This document shows, piece after piece, positions 49,534-58,516 of a stretch of 64,000 nucleotides of DNA (its first letter is position 1; the number at the start of each line of letters is the position of its first letter). The position numbers were made by a program, and so were the translations under genes. Location: contig NZ_CP083239.1 of assembly GCF_022836935.1 (NCBI RefSeq), positions 992,001-1,056,000 of the forward strand. Reading direction: 5' to 3'. Under the pieces are notes generated by a model. That model was not told where the DNA came from. It made no database searches and worked only from the letters and a program-made list of their open reading frames with translations. The DNA is from Ancylobacter polymorphus. GTDB lineage: Bacteria; Pseudomonadota; Alphaproteobacteria; Rhizobiales; Xanthobacteraceae.

Positions 49534-50085
49534 TCAGGACGGCGGCATGCCGGCCCCGGTGCCGCTGAGCAAGGCGAGGCCGACCAGCCCGCCGCCCAGC
49601 ACCAGCAGCGCCGGGTTCACCTTCTTCACGCAATAGACCCCGGCGAAAACGGCGAAGGCGATGATGACGGTGAGCGTGCCGTCGATCGCCGTGCGGGCGA
49701 TGGAAATGGTGCCCGAGGCCATGAGCCCCACCACCAGCGGCGCCAGCCCCTGCTGCAGCGAGCGGCGCCAGGGCGAGCCCTCGAAATGGTCCCACACCCG
49801 CGAGGCCGCCCAGGACAGCGCCCCCGCCGGCAGGAAGAAGCCGACGAACGCCATCAGCGCGCCCATGAAGCCGGTGACGTGATAGCCGATGACGATGACC
49901 ATCAGCATGTTGGGGCCCGGCACCACCTGGCCGAGGCCGTAAATGTCGCGGAACTGGTCGTCATTCAGCCAGTGATAGGTGCCGACGACGAGTTCCTTGG
50001 TTTCCGGCAGCACGGCGGCGCCGCCGCCCACCGCGAGAATCGAGAGCAGGGAGAAGACGCCGAGGACTGAGAGATTCTCGTTCAT
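49534..50085 (-). CDS. chrA: Chromate transporter, second half (CHR domain)
   Basis: A 183-residue membrane protein with one CHR domain: LSILAVGGGAAVLPETKELVV, GLGQVVPGPNMLMVIVIGY and FLPAGALSWAAS are the family's conserved blocks. Together with the gene upstream it makes a short-chain bipartite ChrA, which exports chromate in the studied cases. Its ATG overlaps the stop of the first half by 4 bases, so the two are translated together. Confidence 0.85.
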   Translation of the reverse strand: MNENLSVLGVFSLLSILAVGGGAAVLPETKELVVGTYHWLNDDQFRDIYGLGQVVPGPNMLMVIVIGYHVTGFMGALMAFVGFFLPAGALSWAASRVWDHFEGSPWRRSLQQGLAPLVVGLMASGTISIARTAIDGTLTVIIAFAVFAGVYCVKKVNPALLVLGGGLVGLALLSGTGAGMPPS

Positions 50086-50732
50086 GGCGCCTTTCCTTCG
50101 CGCGCATCCGCCTCGTCTGCCCCCTCGGCGCCCTTGCGCGGGCGGAACAGGAACACCGCCACCGGGCCGACGGTGAGCAGCACCCAGATCAGCGAGATGT
50201 GCAGCACGCTGACCATCAGCACGGTCGCGGCGATGATGGCGACGTTCAGTATCTGCCCGAGTTGCTTGTGGCCGATCTGCAGCGTCACCGCCGAGAGCAT
50301 GCCCACCGCCGCCGCGCCGACCCCGACCAGCGTGGCGTTGACATACGGGTTATGGGCATTGGCGGCATAGGCGACGCCGAGCGCCAGCACCATGCTGCCG
50401 CCGGGCAGCGTCATGCCGGTGAAGGCGACGAGGGCGCCCGGCAGGCCGCGCAGCCGGTCGCCGACGATGATGCTCATATTGGTGGCGTTGAGGCCCGGCA
50501 GCGCCTGCGAGATTCCCAGCGCGGAGAGGAAATGGTCCTCGTCCAGCCAGCCTTTCTTGATCACCAGGCTGGCGCGCAGATAGGCCACCACGCCGCCACC
50601 GAAGCTGATGGCCCCGATGAACAGGAAGGTGACGAAAATCTCCCACAGCGGCACGTTGCGCGGCACCGCATAGGGGGCGGGCGGTTCGCCTTCGGTGGCG
50701 GCGCCCGGCACAGGCGGGGTGGGGGAGGTCAT
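50082..50732 (-). CDS. chrA: Chromate transporter, first half (CHR domain)
   Basis: A 216-residue CHR-domain protein with a polar ~25-residue N-terminus. FLFIGAISFGGGVVAYLRASLV carries the conserved FGG motif, and GISQALPGLNATNMSIIVGD the proline-rich motif (PGLN where PGPN is usual). Needs the partner gene for a complete transporter. Lies 35 bases after the CYTH-like gene, so those three may share a transcript. Confidence 0.85.
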   Translation of the reverse strand: MTSPTPPVPGAATEGEPPAPYAVPRNVPLWEIFVTFLFIGAISFGGGVVAYLRASLVIKKGWLDEDHFLSALGISQALPGLNATNMSIIVGDRLRGLPGALVAFTGMTLPGGSMVLALGVAYAANAHNPYVNATLVGVGAAAVGMLSAVTLQIGHKQLGQILNVAIIAATVLMVSVLHISLIWVLLTVGPVAVFLFRPRKGAEGADEADAREGKAP

Positions 50733-50767
50733 GCGGGGTGGTTCCCGGGAGGCGCGCGGCGGCGGGC

Positions 50768-51610
50768 TCAGCCTTCGTGGCTAGCGACGAGCTGCTTGCC
50801 GAAATTATACACCAGCGCGGTCTTGGTGGCGCCGAGCTTGACCCATTCCGGCGCCTGCGTCTGCGCCGCGCGGAAGAATGCCTCCGAGCGCGTCAACGCC
50901 TTGGCATGGAGCGCGTCGTAACGGTCGAACTTCGCCTGGAAGGCGAACTCGCCGATGATGGAGCTCTCGGTGGCGCGGTCGCGCCAGACCGCGATGGTGG
51001 CCTTGGCTTCCAGCCCATGGCCGAAATCGAAGGAGCCGACATTCACCTGCACCTCCTCGACCGGGAGATTGTTCACCAGCGAGATGGTCGCCGCCTTGTC
51101 GGCCGGGCAATGCTCTGCCAGTTCCGGAAACACCGAGGTGATGCGCTCCAGCCCGGCGTCGAGCACGATGCCGGGGCTGAGCAGAACGCAATTATGCGAA
51201 TAGAGCGAGCGCATGCCGCCGAGGCTGTCCTTCAGCGGGAGCAGCTCTTCCTTGAACTTGATGTCGGCCTTGCCGCTGAGATGCGGCACCACATCCACCG
51301 CCGCCGCGGCGGCGAGTTCGGGATGGCGGAACTTCAGCGTCAGCTCATGTTCCGGCTCGGGCCAGCCATCGGTGTAGAAGGTGCGTTTGCGCAGGATGAA
51401 GGCGTTTCGGTAGAGGTCGTAATCCGGCGTGTCGTAGAACAGCACCTCGCGCACATGGCGCTTGAACCCGTCCTTGTTCGTCGTCACCCCGACCTTGAAC
51501 TCGGGGGCGATCTGGCCCAGCTTGTGCCAGTAGACCTCGAACTGGTGCGGATCGAAAAAGCGCTCAGGGCGCAGCAGGATTTTGTATTCGCGGTAGTGGA
51601 TATCGTCCAT
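50768..51610 (-). CDS. Uncharacterised protein with CYTH / triphosphate-tunnel features
   Basis: A 280-residue protein I cannot assign to a named family. The pattern of charged strands looks like a triphosphate tunnel enzyme: REYKILL near the N-terminus (ExExK-like), [19 protein letters not shown] in the place of the usual YYDTPDxxL...[24 protein letters not shown], and late strands KATIAVWRD and [10 protein letters not shown]. Such enzymes act on polyphosphate, thiamine triphosphate or make cAMP. The resemblance is by eye, and key residues may be missing. Start ATG 51610; 35 bases before chrA. Confidence 0.5.
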   Translation of the reverse strand: MDDIHYREYKILLRPERFFDPHQFEVYWHKLGQIAPEFKVGVTTNKDGFKRHVREVLFYDTPDYDLYRNAFILRKRTFYTDGWPEPEHELTLKFRHPELAAAAAVDVVPHLSGKADIKFKEELLPLKDSLGGMRSLYSHNCVLLSPGIVLDAGLERITSVFPELAEHCPADKAATISLVNNLPVEEVQVNVGSFDFGHGLEAKATIAVWRDRATESSIIGEFAFQAKFDRYDALHAKALTRSEAFFRAAQTQAPEWVKLGATKTALVYNFGKQLVASHEG

Positions 51611-51825
51611 GGAAGGTCCCGCCGGCCCAAGCCTCTCGCAGGGCTGAAGAGTTACGCCTCTCGCGCCCCGGCGACAAGACCGTTCGCATGGCCATGTCAC
51701 ATGCGCGTCATCGCTTGCGCCGCTTGAAGACAGCGCCCCAAATGTGGTCCAACGAAGCCGATCCGTCGCTCCGTGCCTGCGGACAGGACCATGGGGTCCT
51801 TTCCCGCGAGAAGAGAGATAGCGCC

Positions 51826-52797
51826 ATGCCCTCCAAGCTCGACCAACTGCGTGCCATGACCGTTGTCGTTTCCGACACCGGCGATATCGAGACGGTGCGC
51901 CGCCTGAAGCCGCAGGACTGCACCACCAACCCGACCCTGCTGCTGAAGGCGGCGGAAATGCCGGCCTATTCTTCCCTCGTCGACGAGGCGCTCGACTGGG
52001 GCTCCAAGCAGGGCGGCACCTCGGACGCCGTGGTCTCCGCGACCTGCGACCGGCTGGCGCTGAATTTCGGCGCCGAACTGTCGAAGATCGTCCCCGGCCG
52101 CGTCTCCACCGAAGTGGATGCCGACCTCTCCTTCGACACCGAAGCGACGCTGGCCAAGGCCCGCTCCTTCATCAAGGCCTATGAGGCGCGCGGCGTCGGC
52201 CGCGAGCGCATCCTCATCAAGATCGCCTCCACCTGGGAAGGAATCCGCGCGGCGGAGATCCTCCAGAAGGAAGGCATCGACTGCAATCTCACTTTGCTGT
52301 TCTCGCTGGCCCAGGCGGCGGCGGCGGCGGATGCCGGCGCCTTCCTGATCTCGCCCTTCGTCGGTCGCATCCTCGACTGGCACGTGAAGGCGGGCGAGGG
52401 CCCGTTCACCTCCGAGACCGATCCCGGCGTCGTCTCGGTGCGCCAGATCTACGCCTATTACAAGAAGCACGGCATTCCGACCGTGGTGATGGGCGCCTCC
52501 TTCCGCAACACCGGCGAGATCGAGGCGCTGGCGGGTTGCGACCGGCTGACCATCGGCCCGTCGCTGCTCGACCAGCTCGCCGCCGACGAGGGCACGCTGG
52601 AGCGCAAGCTCGACCCCGCCAATACCGAGGGCGCGCCGGAGCGGCTGCATCTCGACGAGCGCGGCTTCCGCTTCAGGCTCAACGAGGACCAGATGGCGAC
52701 GGAAAAGCTCTCCGAGGGCATCCGCCAGTTCGTGCGCGATCTCAATTCGCTGCGCGCCCTGGTCGCCAAGCGGATCGACGGCGCCAAGGCGGCCTGA
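51826..52797 (+). CDS. tal: Transaldolase
   Basis: A 323-residue TalB-type enzyme of the pentose phosphate pathway. [42 protein letters not shown] opens the protein; [17 protein letters not shown] holds the Schiff-base Lys; [33 protein letters not shown] is the phosphate-binding side. ATG 51826; the upstream continuation of the frame is unlike the family. A GC-rich hairpin follows. Confidence 0.97.
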   Translation: MPSKLDQLRAMTVVVSDTGDIETVRRLKPQDCTTNPTLLLKAAEMPAYSSLVDEALDWGSKQGGTSDAVVSATCDRLALNFGAELSKIVPGRVSTEVDADLSFDTEATLAKARSFIKAYEARGVGRERILIKIASTWEGIRAAEILQKEGIDCNLTLLFSLAQAAAAADAGAFLISPFVGRILDWHVKAGEGPFTSETDPGVVSVRQIYAYYKKHGIPTVVMGASFRNTGEIEALAGCDRLTIGPSLLDQLAADEGTLERKLDPANTEGAPERLHLDERGFRFRLNEDQMATEKLSEGIRQFVRDLNSLRALVAKRIDGAKAA

Positions 52798-52844
52798 TCG
52801 CGTCATGCCGGGAGGAGGGCGCGCCCCTTCTCCCCTTCTTCCCA

Positions 52845-52866
52845 CGGGAGGAGGCCCCTCCTCCCG
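52845..52866 (+). terminator. Hairpin after transaldolase
   Basis: A perfect 9-bp stem (52845-52853 with 52858-52866) with loop GCCC, 47 bases after tal and 23 before the next start. No T-run, so it could attenuate rather than end transcription. Confidence 0.45.
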
Positions 52867-52889
52867 TCCCCGCGCCGGTCTCTCCCTTC

Positions 52890-53648
52890 ATGTTCGTGCC
52901 CGATCTCGGTTTCGCCCTCGCCGCCGGCCTCGCGGCCTTCTTCGTCGGCATGGGCAAGGGCGGGGTGCCGATGGTCGGCTCCCTCGCCGTGCCCACCTTG
53001 GCGCTGTTCATGTCTCCGATCACCGCCGCCGGCCTGCTTCTGCCGGTCTATGTCATCAGCGACATGTTCGGCGTGTGGGCGTACCGGCGGGAATTCTCCG
53101 GCCGCAACCTCGCCATCCTCATTCCCGCCGCCACGCTCGGCATTGGCATTGGCTGGGCCACCGCCTCCCTCGTCACCGATGCCGAGGTGATGCTGATCGT
53201 CGGGCTGATCGGCCTCGCTTTCTGCCTCATCCGCTGGCTCGGCGGCGCGGGGGCGGCGGCGCGGCCGGCGGATGTGCCGCGCGGGCTGTTCTGGGGCGCG
53301 GTATCGGGCTTCACCAGCTTCGTCAGCCATGGCGGCGCCCCGCCCTACCAGATGTATGTGGTGCCGCAGCGCCTGCCGAAAATGGTCTACGCCGGCACGA
53401 CGACGCTGACCTTCGCCGCCATCAATGCCCTCAAGCTCATCCCCTATGCGGCGCTCGGCCAGCTCAACCCGGCCAATCTCACCGCCACCGCGCTCCTGAT
53501 GCCGGTGGCGGTGGCGGCGACCTTCGTCGGCGTCTGGCTCACGCGGCGCCTGCCGGAAAAGCTGTTCTACCGGCTGGTGATGGCCGCGCTGTTCCTGATC
53601 TCGCTGAAGCTCGTCTGGGACGGCGCGACAGGGATGCTCGCGGGCTAA
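52890..53648 (+). CDS. TauE/SafE-family (TSUP) membrane protein
   Basis: A 252-residue protein with about eight helices. LAAFFVGMGKGGVPMVGSLAVPTLALFMSP is the first TSUP repeat and FWGAVSGFTSFVSHGGAPPYQMYVVPQRLPK the second. Such proteins export sulfite, sulfoacetate or similar anions; substrate unknown. Its last 4 bases overlap the end of the convergent MFS gene. ATG 52890 has no strong ribosome binding site. Confidence 0.88.
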   Translation: MFVPDLGFALAAGLAAFFVGMGKGGVPMVGSLAVPTLALFMSPITAAGLLLPVYVISDMFGVWAYRREFSGRNLAILIPAATLGIGIGWATASLVTDAEVMLIVGLIGLAFCLIRWLGGAGAAARPADVPRGLFWGAVSGFTSFVSHGGAPPYQMYVVPQRLPKMVYAGTTTLTFAAINALKLIPYAALGQLNPANLTATALLMPVAVAATFVGVWLTRRLPEKLFYRLVMAALFLISLKLVWDGATGMLAG

Positions 53649-54871
53649 TCCGTCTCCTCCAGCGGGCGGGCCAGCGCCGCCGCGCTCCAGAAGCCCAGCG
53701 CCAGCAGCACGGCGAGGGCGATCACCCCCATCAGCACCGCGTCATAGGAGCCGGTGGCGGTCCACAGCATCGCCATCCCCGCCGGCGCCAGCGCGCGGGA
53801 GAAGGTGGCGGGCACGGAGAGCACGCCGTTCACCGCCCCATAGGCACGACGGGTCAGCAGTTCCGGTACCACTAGCCCGCGCACGATGGTGAGGATGCCG
53901 TTGACCGAGCCATAGGCGAGGGCGAACAGCGCGACATAGACGAAATCCGGCGGGATCAGCTCCAGCGCCAGAAAGGCCAGCGGGAACACCGCGACGATGA
54001 CGGAACCCACCACCCGCACCGGCGCGCGCGGCGCCAGCAGGGTGACGAGAATGCGCCCGCCAACCTGTGCCGGGCCGATGAAGGCGATGGCGCTGACCAC
54101 GGTGGCGGTGTCGAAGCCGCGTTCCACCAGCAGCGGGTACATGTGGAAGGTGAAGCCGGAGAACATGGCGGCATAGGCGGTGAAAGCCACCGCCAGCGCC
54201 CAGAACACCTTCTGGCGCAGCACCTCGCCGATGACCGAGCGCGGCGCGCCCGCCGCATGCGGACGCGCCGGCGGCGCGTCGCGCCCAACGCCGGCGGAGA
54301 GGAAATTCGCCGTCGCGCACAGCCCGATATTGATCGCCGCCAGCACCAGCAGCGTGCCGCGCCAGCCAAGACTATCGAGCAGCAGCTGGATCAGCGGAAT
54401 GAAGACGGTGGAGGCAAAGCCGCCCCACAGAGTGAGCGCGGTGATGCCCGGGCGCGCCTGCAGCGGCCCCGCCCGCCGCGCCACCACGGCGAAGGCCGGC
54501 TCATAGAGCGTCGCCGCCTGCACCGCGCCGATGCCGGCCACCGCGACATAGAACAGGACGAGGCTCGACACCTGCGACCACAGCGCCAGCAGCAGCCCGG
54601 CCGCCAGCGACGCGCCGGCCATCACCGCCCGGCCATGGCCACGGTCGATGGCGGCCCCGGCGGGATAGGCGGCGAGACCGGAAAAGGCGAGGCCGAGCGT
54701 CGCCGCCCCGTAAAGCTCGGCCTTGGACCAGCCGAGATCGGCCCCCATCGCCTGCGCGATCTGCGGGAAACTGTAATAGAGGCTGCCCCAGGAACAGAGC
54801 TGGGCCATGCCGAGCCCGATGATGAAGGGCGTGCGCCCATCGGGCGGCGCGGAGGGGGAAGCGGCGGTCAC
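53645..54871 (-). CDS. MFS transporter
   Basis: A 408-residue twelve-helix carrier opening FIIGLGMAQLCSWGSLYYSFPQIAQAMGADLGWSKAE, the form of the monocarboxylate/oxalate-type MFS porters. Loop AGAAIDRGHGRAVM is the degenerate A-motif. It starts 18 bases after the M20 hydrolase gene, so it may import that enzyme's substrate or export its product. Confidence 0.85.
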   Translation of the reverse strand: MTAASPSAPPDGRTPFIIGLGMAQLCSWGSLYYSFPQIAQAMGADLGWSKAELYGAATLGLAFSGLAAYPAGAAIDRGHGRAVMAGASLAAGLLLALWSQVSSLVLFYVAVAGIGAVQAATLYEPAFAVVARRAGPLQARPGITALTLWGGFASTVFIPLIQLLLDSLGWRGTLLVLAAINIGLCATANFLSAGVGRDAPPARPHAAGAPRSVIGEVLRQKVFWALAVAFTAYAAMFSGFTFHMYPLLVERGFDTATVVSAIAFIGPAQVGGRILVTLLAPRAPVRVVGSVIVAVFPLAFLALELIPPDFVYVALFALAYGSVNGILTIVRGLVVPELLTRRAYGAVNGVLSVPATFSRALAPAGMAMLWTATGSYDAVLMGVIALAVLLALGFWSAAALARPLEETD

Positions 54872-54889
54872 GACAGGCGCACTCTCAAC

Positions 54890-56113
54890 TCACTCACCCA
54901 CGTTCTCGCCCGCGCGCCCGTCACGCGCCGCCGGCGCGAGCCGCAGCCGCACCAGATGCACCCAGTAGCTGGCGCCCACCGGCAGCAGCGCGTCGTTGAA
55001 ATCATAGGCGGCATTGTGCAGATTCGGACCCGGCCCGCTGGCGAGGCAGAGATAGGCGCCCGGCACGGCTTCGAGCATGTAGGCGAAATCCTCCGCCGCC
55101 ATGATCGGCTCGAAGGCGGGGTCCACCTGCTCGCCCACCGTCGCCCGCGCCGCTGCCAGCGCGTCCTCGAACGGCCCGGCATGGTTCACCAGCGGGGGAT
55201 AGCGGCGCTCATAGCGGATGTCCGCCCGCGCGCCCTGCGCGGCGCATACGCCGTCGACAATGGCGCGCAGCCGCGCCTCCACGAGATCGCGCACCTCAGG
55301 AGAAAAGCTGCGCACCGTGCCGCGCAGCACCACCTCATCGGGAATGACGTTCCAGGTGTCGCCGCCATGGATCTGGGTGACGCTGACGACCGCCGCCTCC
55401 TGCGGGTTCACCGCGCGGGCGACGATGGCTTGCAGCTGGGTGACGATATGGGCGGCAGTGAGCACGGGGTCGATGCCGCGCTGGGGCATCGCCGCATGGG
55501 CGCCGCGCCCGATCACCTTCACCTCGAAAATGTCGAAGGCGGCGAACATGGCGCCGGGCCGGCCGAGAAACGTGCCGAACGGCGCATTTGGCCAATTGTG
55601 CAGGCCGTACACCGCCTGCATCGGAAAGCGGTCGAACAGCCCCTCATCGACCATCACCTTTCCGCCGCCCTCATTCTCCTCCGCCGGCTGGAAGATGAAA
55701 TGCACCGTGCCGGCGAAATCCGGGTTCTGGCTGAGATGCCGCGCGGCGGCGAGCAGCATGGTCATGTGCCCGTCATGGCCGCAGGCGTGCATCTTGCCGG
55801 GCGTGTCGGAACGCCAGGGCAGGTTGGTCGCCTCGTGAATGTCGAGCGCATCCATATCCGCGCGCAGGCCGATAGCGGGGCCGTCGCCGAGGCGGCCTTT
55901 GAGCGTCGCCACCAGCCCGGTGCCGGCAAAGCCCCGGTGTACCGGCAGGCCGAAACTTTCCAGCTTGTCGGCGACGAAGGCCGAAGTGCGGTGTTCCGCG
56001 AAGGCGGTTTCCGGCATCGCGTGCAGGCTGCGCCGCCACTGGCTCAGTTCGTCCGCCTGGGCGGCGAGGTCAGGCAGGATGCCGGAGCCGTCGCCTGTCG
56101 CCTGCTGCACCAT
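54890..56113 (-). CDS. M20-family amidohydrolase (aminoacylase/hippurate hydrolase-like)
   Basis: A 407-residue zinc or manganese hydrolase. WRRSLHAMPETAFAEHRT, GLRADMDALDI, MHACGHDGHMTMLL, FQPAEENEGGGKVMVDEG, and GRGAHAAMPQ are family motifs in order. It removes acyl groups from amino acids or related amides; the substrate is not known. ATG 56113 has AGGGG 6 bases upstream, and ATG 56119 is an alternative. It leads the MFS gene by 18 bases. Confidence 0.92.
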   Translation of the reverse strand: MVQQATGDGSGILPDLAAQADELSQWRRSLHAMPETAFAEHRTSAFVADKLESFGLPVHRGFAGTGLVATLKGRLGDGPAIGLRADMDALDIHEATNLPWRSDTPGKMHACGHDGHMTMLLAAARHLSQNPDFAGTVHFIFQPAEENEGGGKVMVDEGLFDRFPMQAVYGLHNWPNAPFGTFLGRPGAMFAAFDIFEVKVIGRGAHAAMPQRGIDPVLTAAHIVTQLQAIVARAVNPQEAAVVSVTQIHGGDTWNVIPDEVVLRGTVRSFSPEVRDLVEARLRAIVDGVCAAQGARADIRYERRYPPLVNHAGPFEDALAAARATVGEQVDPAFEPIMAAEDFAYMLEAVPGAYLCLASGPGPNLHNAAYDFNDALLPVGASYWVHLVRLRLAPAARDGRAGENVGE

Positions 56114-56364
56114 CGCCATCCCCTGCCGAAGCAGCGCCGGCCCTCCGGCGCGGCGGCCAGTTAGGCCCGCCCCGCCCGCCACCGCAAGCGCGTGGACGGA
56201 AGGGGGCCTCCCCTTCCTGCGCATGGGTGCACCGCAGCACGCGGCGGTCCGCGCTTGCGTGGATGTGAACGACCCCGCGCCCGATGACGGGCTATGCCGG
56301 TGGCGGCCGCAAAAATTTCCGCACGGGGCGGGATGAAAGCCGGGAACGGCTCCGTATACGGGAC

Positions 56365-56955
56365 ATGAAGCGCGACGAGACCTCCTTCGACGTGCCGGCC
56401 CAGCTCGGCGTCATGCGGCGTTATGCGCGTTCGCTGACGCGCGACGATGTCGAGGCCGAGGACCTGGTGCATGACGCGCTGGTGCGCGCCTATGAGCGCC
56501 GCGGCAGCTTCGACGCCGAGCGCGCCACGCCCGGCAAGACGGAGCGCGGGCCGGCACCGCGCGGGGCGGCGCTGCGCGGCTGGCTGCTCTCGGTGCTGCA
56601 CAATGTGTTCATCGACCGCCGCCGCTCGCGCGCCGCCGAGGCGCGCCGCGAGGCCGACAACCTCGACCTCGCGGAGACCAGCGCCGCGCCGGCGCAGGAG
56701 CACCGGCTGCGCCTCGCCCAGGTGCGCGACGCCTTCATGGCCCTGCCGGAAGAACAGCGCGCGGCGCTGCATCTCGTCGCCATTGAGGGGCTTGGCTATG
56801 CCGAAGCCGCCGCCACGCTCGGCATTCCGCAGGGCACGCTGATGTCCCGCCTGTCGCGTGCCCGCGCGACACTGCGGGCGATAGAAGAGGGCGGCGCGGG
56901 AGAAGGCCCGGCGCGCCTGCGCATCGTAGGAGGTACGGATGATCCAACCCGTTGA
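56365..56955 (+). CDS. ECF-type RNA polymerase sigma factor
   Basis: A 196-residue sigma factor. Region 2 is LGVMRRYARSLTRDDVEAEDLVHDALVRAYERRGSF ... LRGWLLSVLHNVFIDRRRSR; region 4 is FMALPEEQRAALHLVAIEGLGYAEAAATLGIPQGTLMSRLSRAR. Between them in region 2 lies a polar insert (about residues 52-67, PGKTERGPAPRGAA) not usual for ECF factors. I start at ATG 56365. Its end overlaps the anti-sigma gene by 17 bases, the usual sigma/anti-sigma coupling. Confidence 0.9.
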   Translation: MKRDETSFDVPAQLGVMRRYARSLTRDDVEAEDLVHDALVRAYERRGSFDAERATPGKTERGPAPRGAALRGWLLSVLHNVFIDRRRSRAAEARREADNLDLAETSAAPAQEHRLRLAQVRDAFMALPEEQRAALHLVAIEGLGYAEAAATLGIPQGTLMSRLSRARATLRAIEEGGAGEGPARLRIVGGTDDPTR

Positions 56956-57739
56956 TCCCGTCTCCGGCGACGATCTGCAGGCCTATGTCGACGACCAGCT
57001 CAGCGTGGCGCGGCGCATCGATGTCGAGGCCTATCTGAGCGCCAACCCCGCCGCCGCCTCGCGGGTGATGGGCGACCTGCGCATCCGCGACGAGCTGCGC
57101 CTCGCGCTGGCTGAGACGCCGCGCGCTGCTTCCACGGCCACGGCGCGGCTGGCGACGGCGGAAGCGGCGCGGCGGCTGCAGGGCGCGCTCGCCCGCGCCC
57201 GCTGGACCCGGCGGCTGCGCATCGCCGCCATGGTGGCGCTGCTGGTCGGCGCCGGCTGGATGGCGAACGCCCAGTTCGGCCATCTCGGCGTCAGCCGTGT
57301 CGTCGCCTCCGGCCTGCCGCCGGCCTATCTGGAGGATGCGCTGCGCGCCCACCGCACCGCGATGGTGCGCGCCGACATGCCCTCGCAGCCCGGCGCCAGC
57401 CATTACGACCCCGCGGAGATCCGCGCCGCCACCGCCATCGTCATGCCGGTCTTGCCGGAGGGGTGGAAAGTGGCGGATGTGCAGGTGTTCCCCTCCACCT
57501 TCGGCCCCAGCGTGGAAATGACCGTCGAGGCCGGGGAGATCGGTACCGCCTCGCTGTTCGCGGTGCGGCCGGGCGGCTTCGACGTGGTGCCGGCGACCAC
57601 CGTGCCGCGCGACGGCCTGACCGCCGCCTATTGGCAGGTGGGCGAGGTCGCCTATGCGCTGGTCGCGCAGGCGGCCCCCTCCGCCGACACGCGTGATCTC
57701 GACCGGGCAGCCGCGCGCCTTGCCCGGACGCTCTACTGA
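56939..57739 (+). CDS. Anti-sigma factor, single membrane helix
   Basis: A 266-residue membrane protein. The cytoplasmic part VSGDDLQAYVDDQLSVARRIDVEAYLSANPAAASRVMGDL is the anti-sigma pattern of this group; one helix follows (IAAMVALLVGAGWMANA, about 99-115), and the rest is periplasmic. It lacks the zinc H-x3-C-x2-C motif. It should hold the sigma factor at the membrane until a signal reaches the periplasmic domain. AGGAGG lies 6 bases before the ATG. Confidence 0.85.
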   Translation: MIQPVDPVSGDDLQAYVDDQLSVARRIDVEAYLSANPAAASRVMGDLRIRDELRLALAETPRAASTATARLATAEAARRLQGALARARWTRRLRIAAMVALLVGAGWMANAQFGHLGVSRVVASGLPPAYLEDALRAHRTAMVRADMPSQPGASHYDPAEIRAATAIVMPVLPEGWKVADVQVFPSTFGPSVEMTVEAGEIGTASLFAVRPGGFDVVPATTVPRDGLTAAYWQVGEVAYALVAQAAPSADTRDLDRAAARLARTLY

Positions 57740-57768
57740 ACCCAGATGATCCGCATCAGGAGACTGAC

Positions 57769-58488
57769 ATGAACATGCCGAATTCCGGCTTCCAGTGGTC
57801 CCGCACCGCGAGCGTCGACCAGGCCGTCTATGACGAGGGCCTGCGCCGCCACATGCTGCGGGTCTACAACTACATGGCGCTCGGCCTCGTGCTCACCGGC
57901 GCCGTGGCCTTCATCGTCGGCACCACGCCGGCGCTCTATGTGCCGATCTTCTCCACCCCGCTGAAATGGGTGGTGATGCTGGCCCCGCTCGCCTTCGTGC
58001 TGTTCTTCTCGTTCCGCATGCAGTCCATGTCGGGCAGCGCGGCGCAGACCATGTTCTGGGCGTTCTGCGCGGTAATGGGCCTGTCCATGGCCTCGATCTT
58101 CCTTGTGTTCACCGGCACCTCGATCGCGCGCACCTTCTTCATCGCCGCGACGATGTTCGGCGCCACCAGCCTCTATGGTTACACCACCAAGCGCGATCTC
58201 TCGCAGTTCGGCTCGTTCCTGATCATGGGCCTGATCGGCGTGGTGATCGCGAGCCTCGTCAACATCTTCCTCGGCTCGACGATGCTGCAGTTCATCGTCT
58301 CCGTGGTCGGCATCCTCGTCTTCGTCGGCCTGACCGCCTGGGACACCCAGTCGATCAAGGAACAGTACGCCGACAATTTCGACGCGGAATCGCAGCAGAA
58401 GCTCGCCGTGTTCGGCGCCTTCTCGCTCTACCTCAACTTCGTCAACATCTTCCAGCTTCTGCTGAATTTCACCGGCGAGCGGGAGTGA
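57769..58488 (+). CDS. Bax inhibitor-1 family (BI-1/YccA) membrane protein
   Basis: A 239-residue protein with seven helices. The final segment LTAWDTQSIKEQYADNF is the BI-1 signature with the Asp that, in studied members, forms a pH-sensitive pair. Bacterial relatives leak calcium or act with FtsH; none is proven here. CAGGAGA lies before the ATG. It follows the anti-sigma gene by 29 bases and leads DUF2076 by 28. Confidence 0.93.
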   Translation: MNMPNSGFQWSRTASVDQAVYDEGLRRHMLRVYNYMALGLVLTGAVAFIVGTTPALYVPIFSTPLKWVVMLAPLAFVLFFSFRMQSMSGSAAQTMFWAFCAVMGLSMASIFLVFTGTSIARTFFIAATMFGATSLYGYTTKRDLSQFGSFLIMGLIGVVIASLVNIFLGSTMLQFIVSVVGILVFVGLTAWDTQSIKEQYADNFDAESQQKLAVFGAFSLYLNFVNIFQLLLNFTGERE

Positions 58489-58516
58489 GGCGGCATTTCG
58501 CCAAGGGAACGCACCC

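Noticed and set aside
56341..56364. GGGAAC before the sigma factor start as an EcfG/ECF autoregulation promoter
   Set aside because: No CGTT-like -10 follows at 16-17 bases, and a start there would leave no room for a leader.
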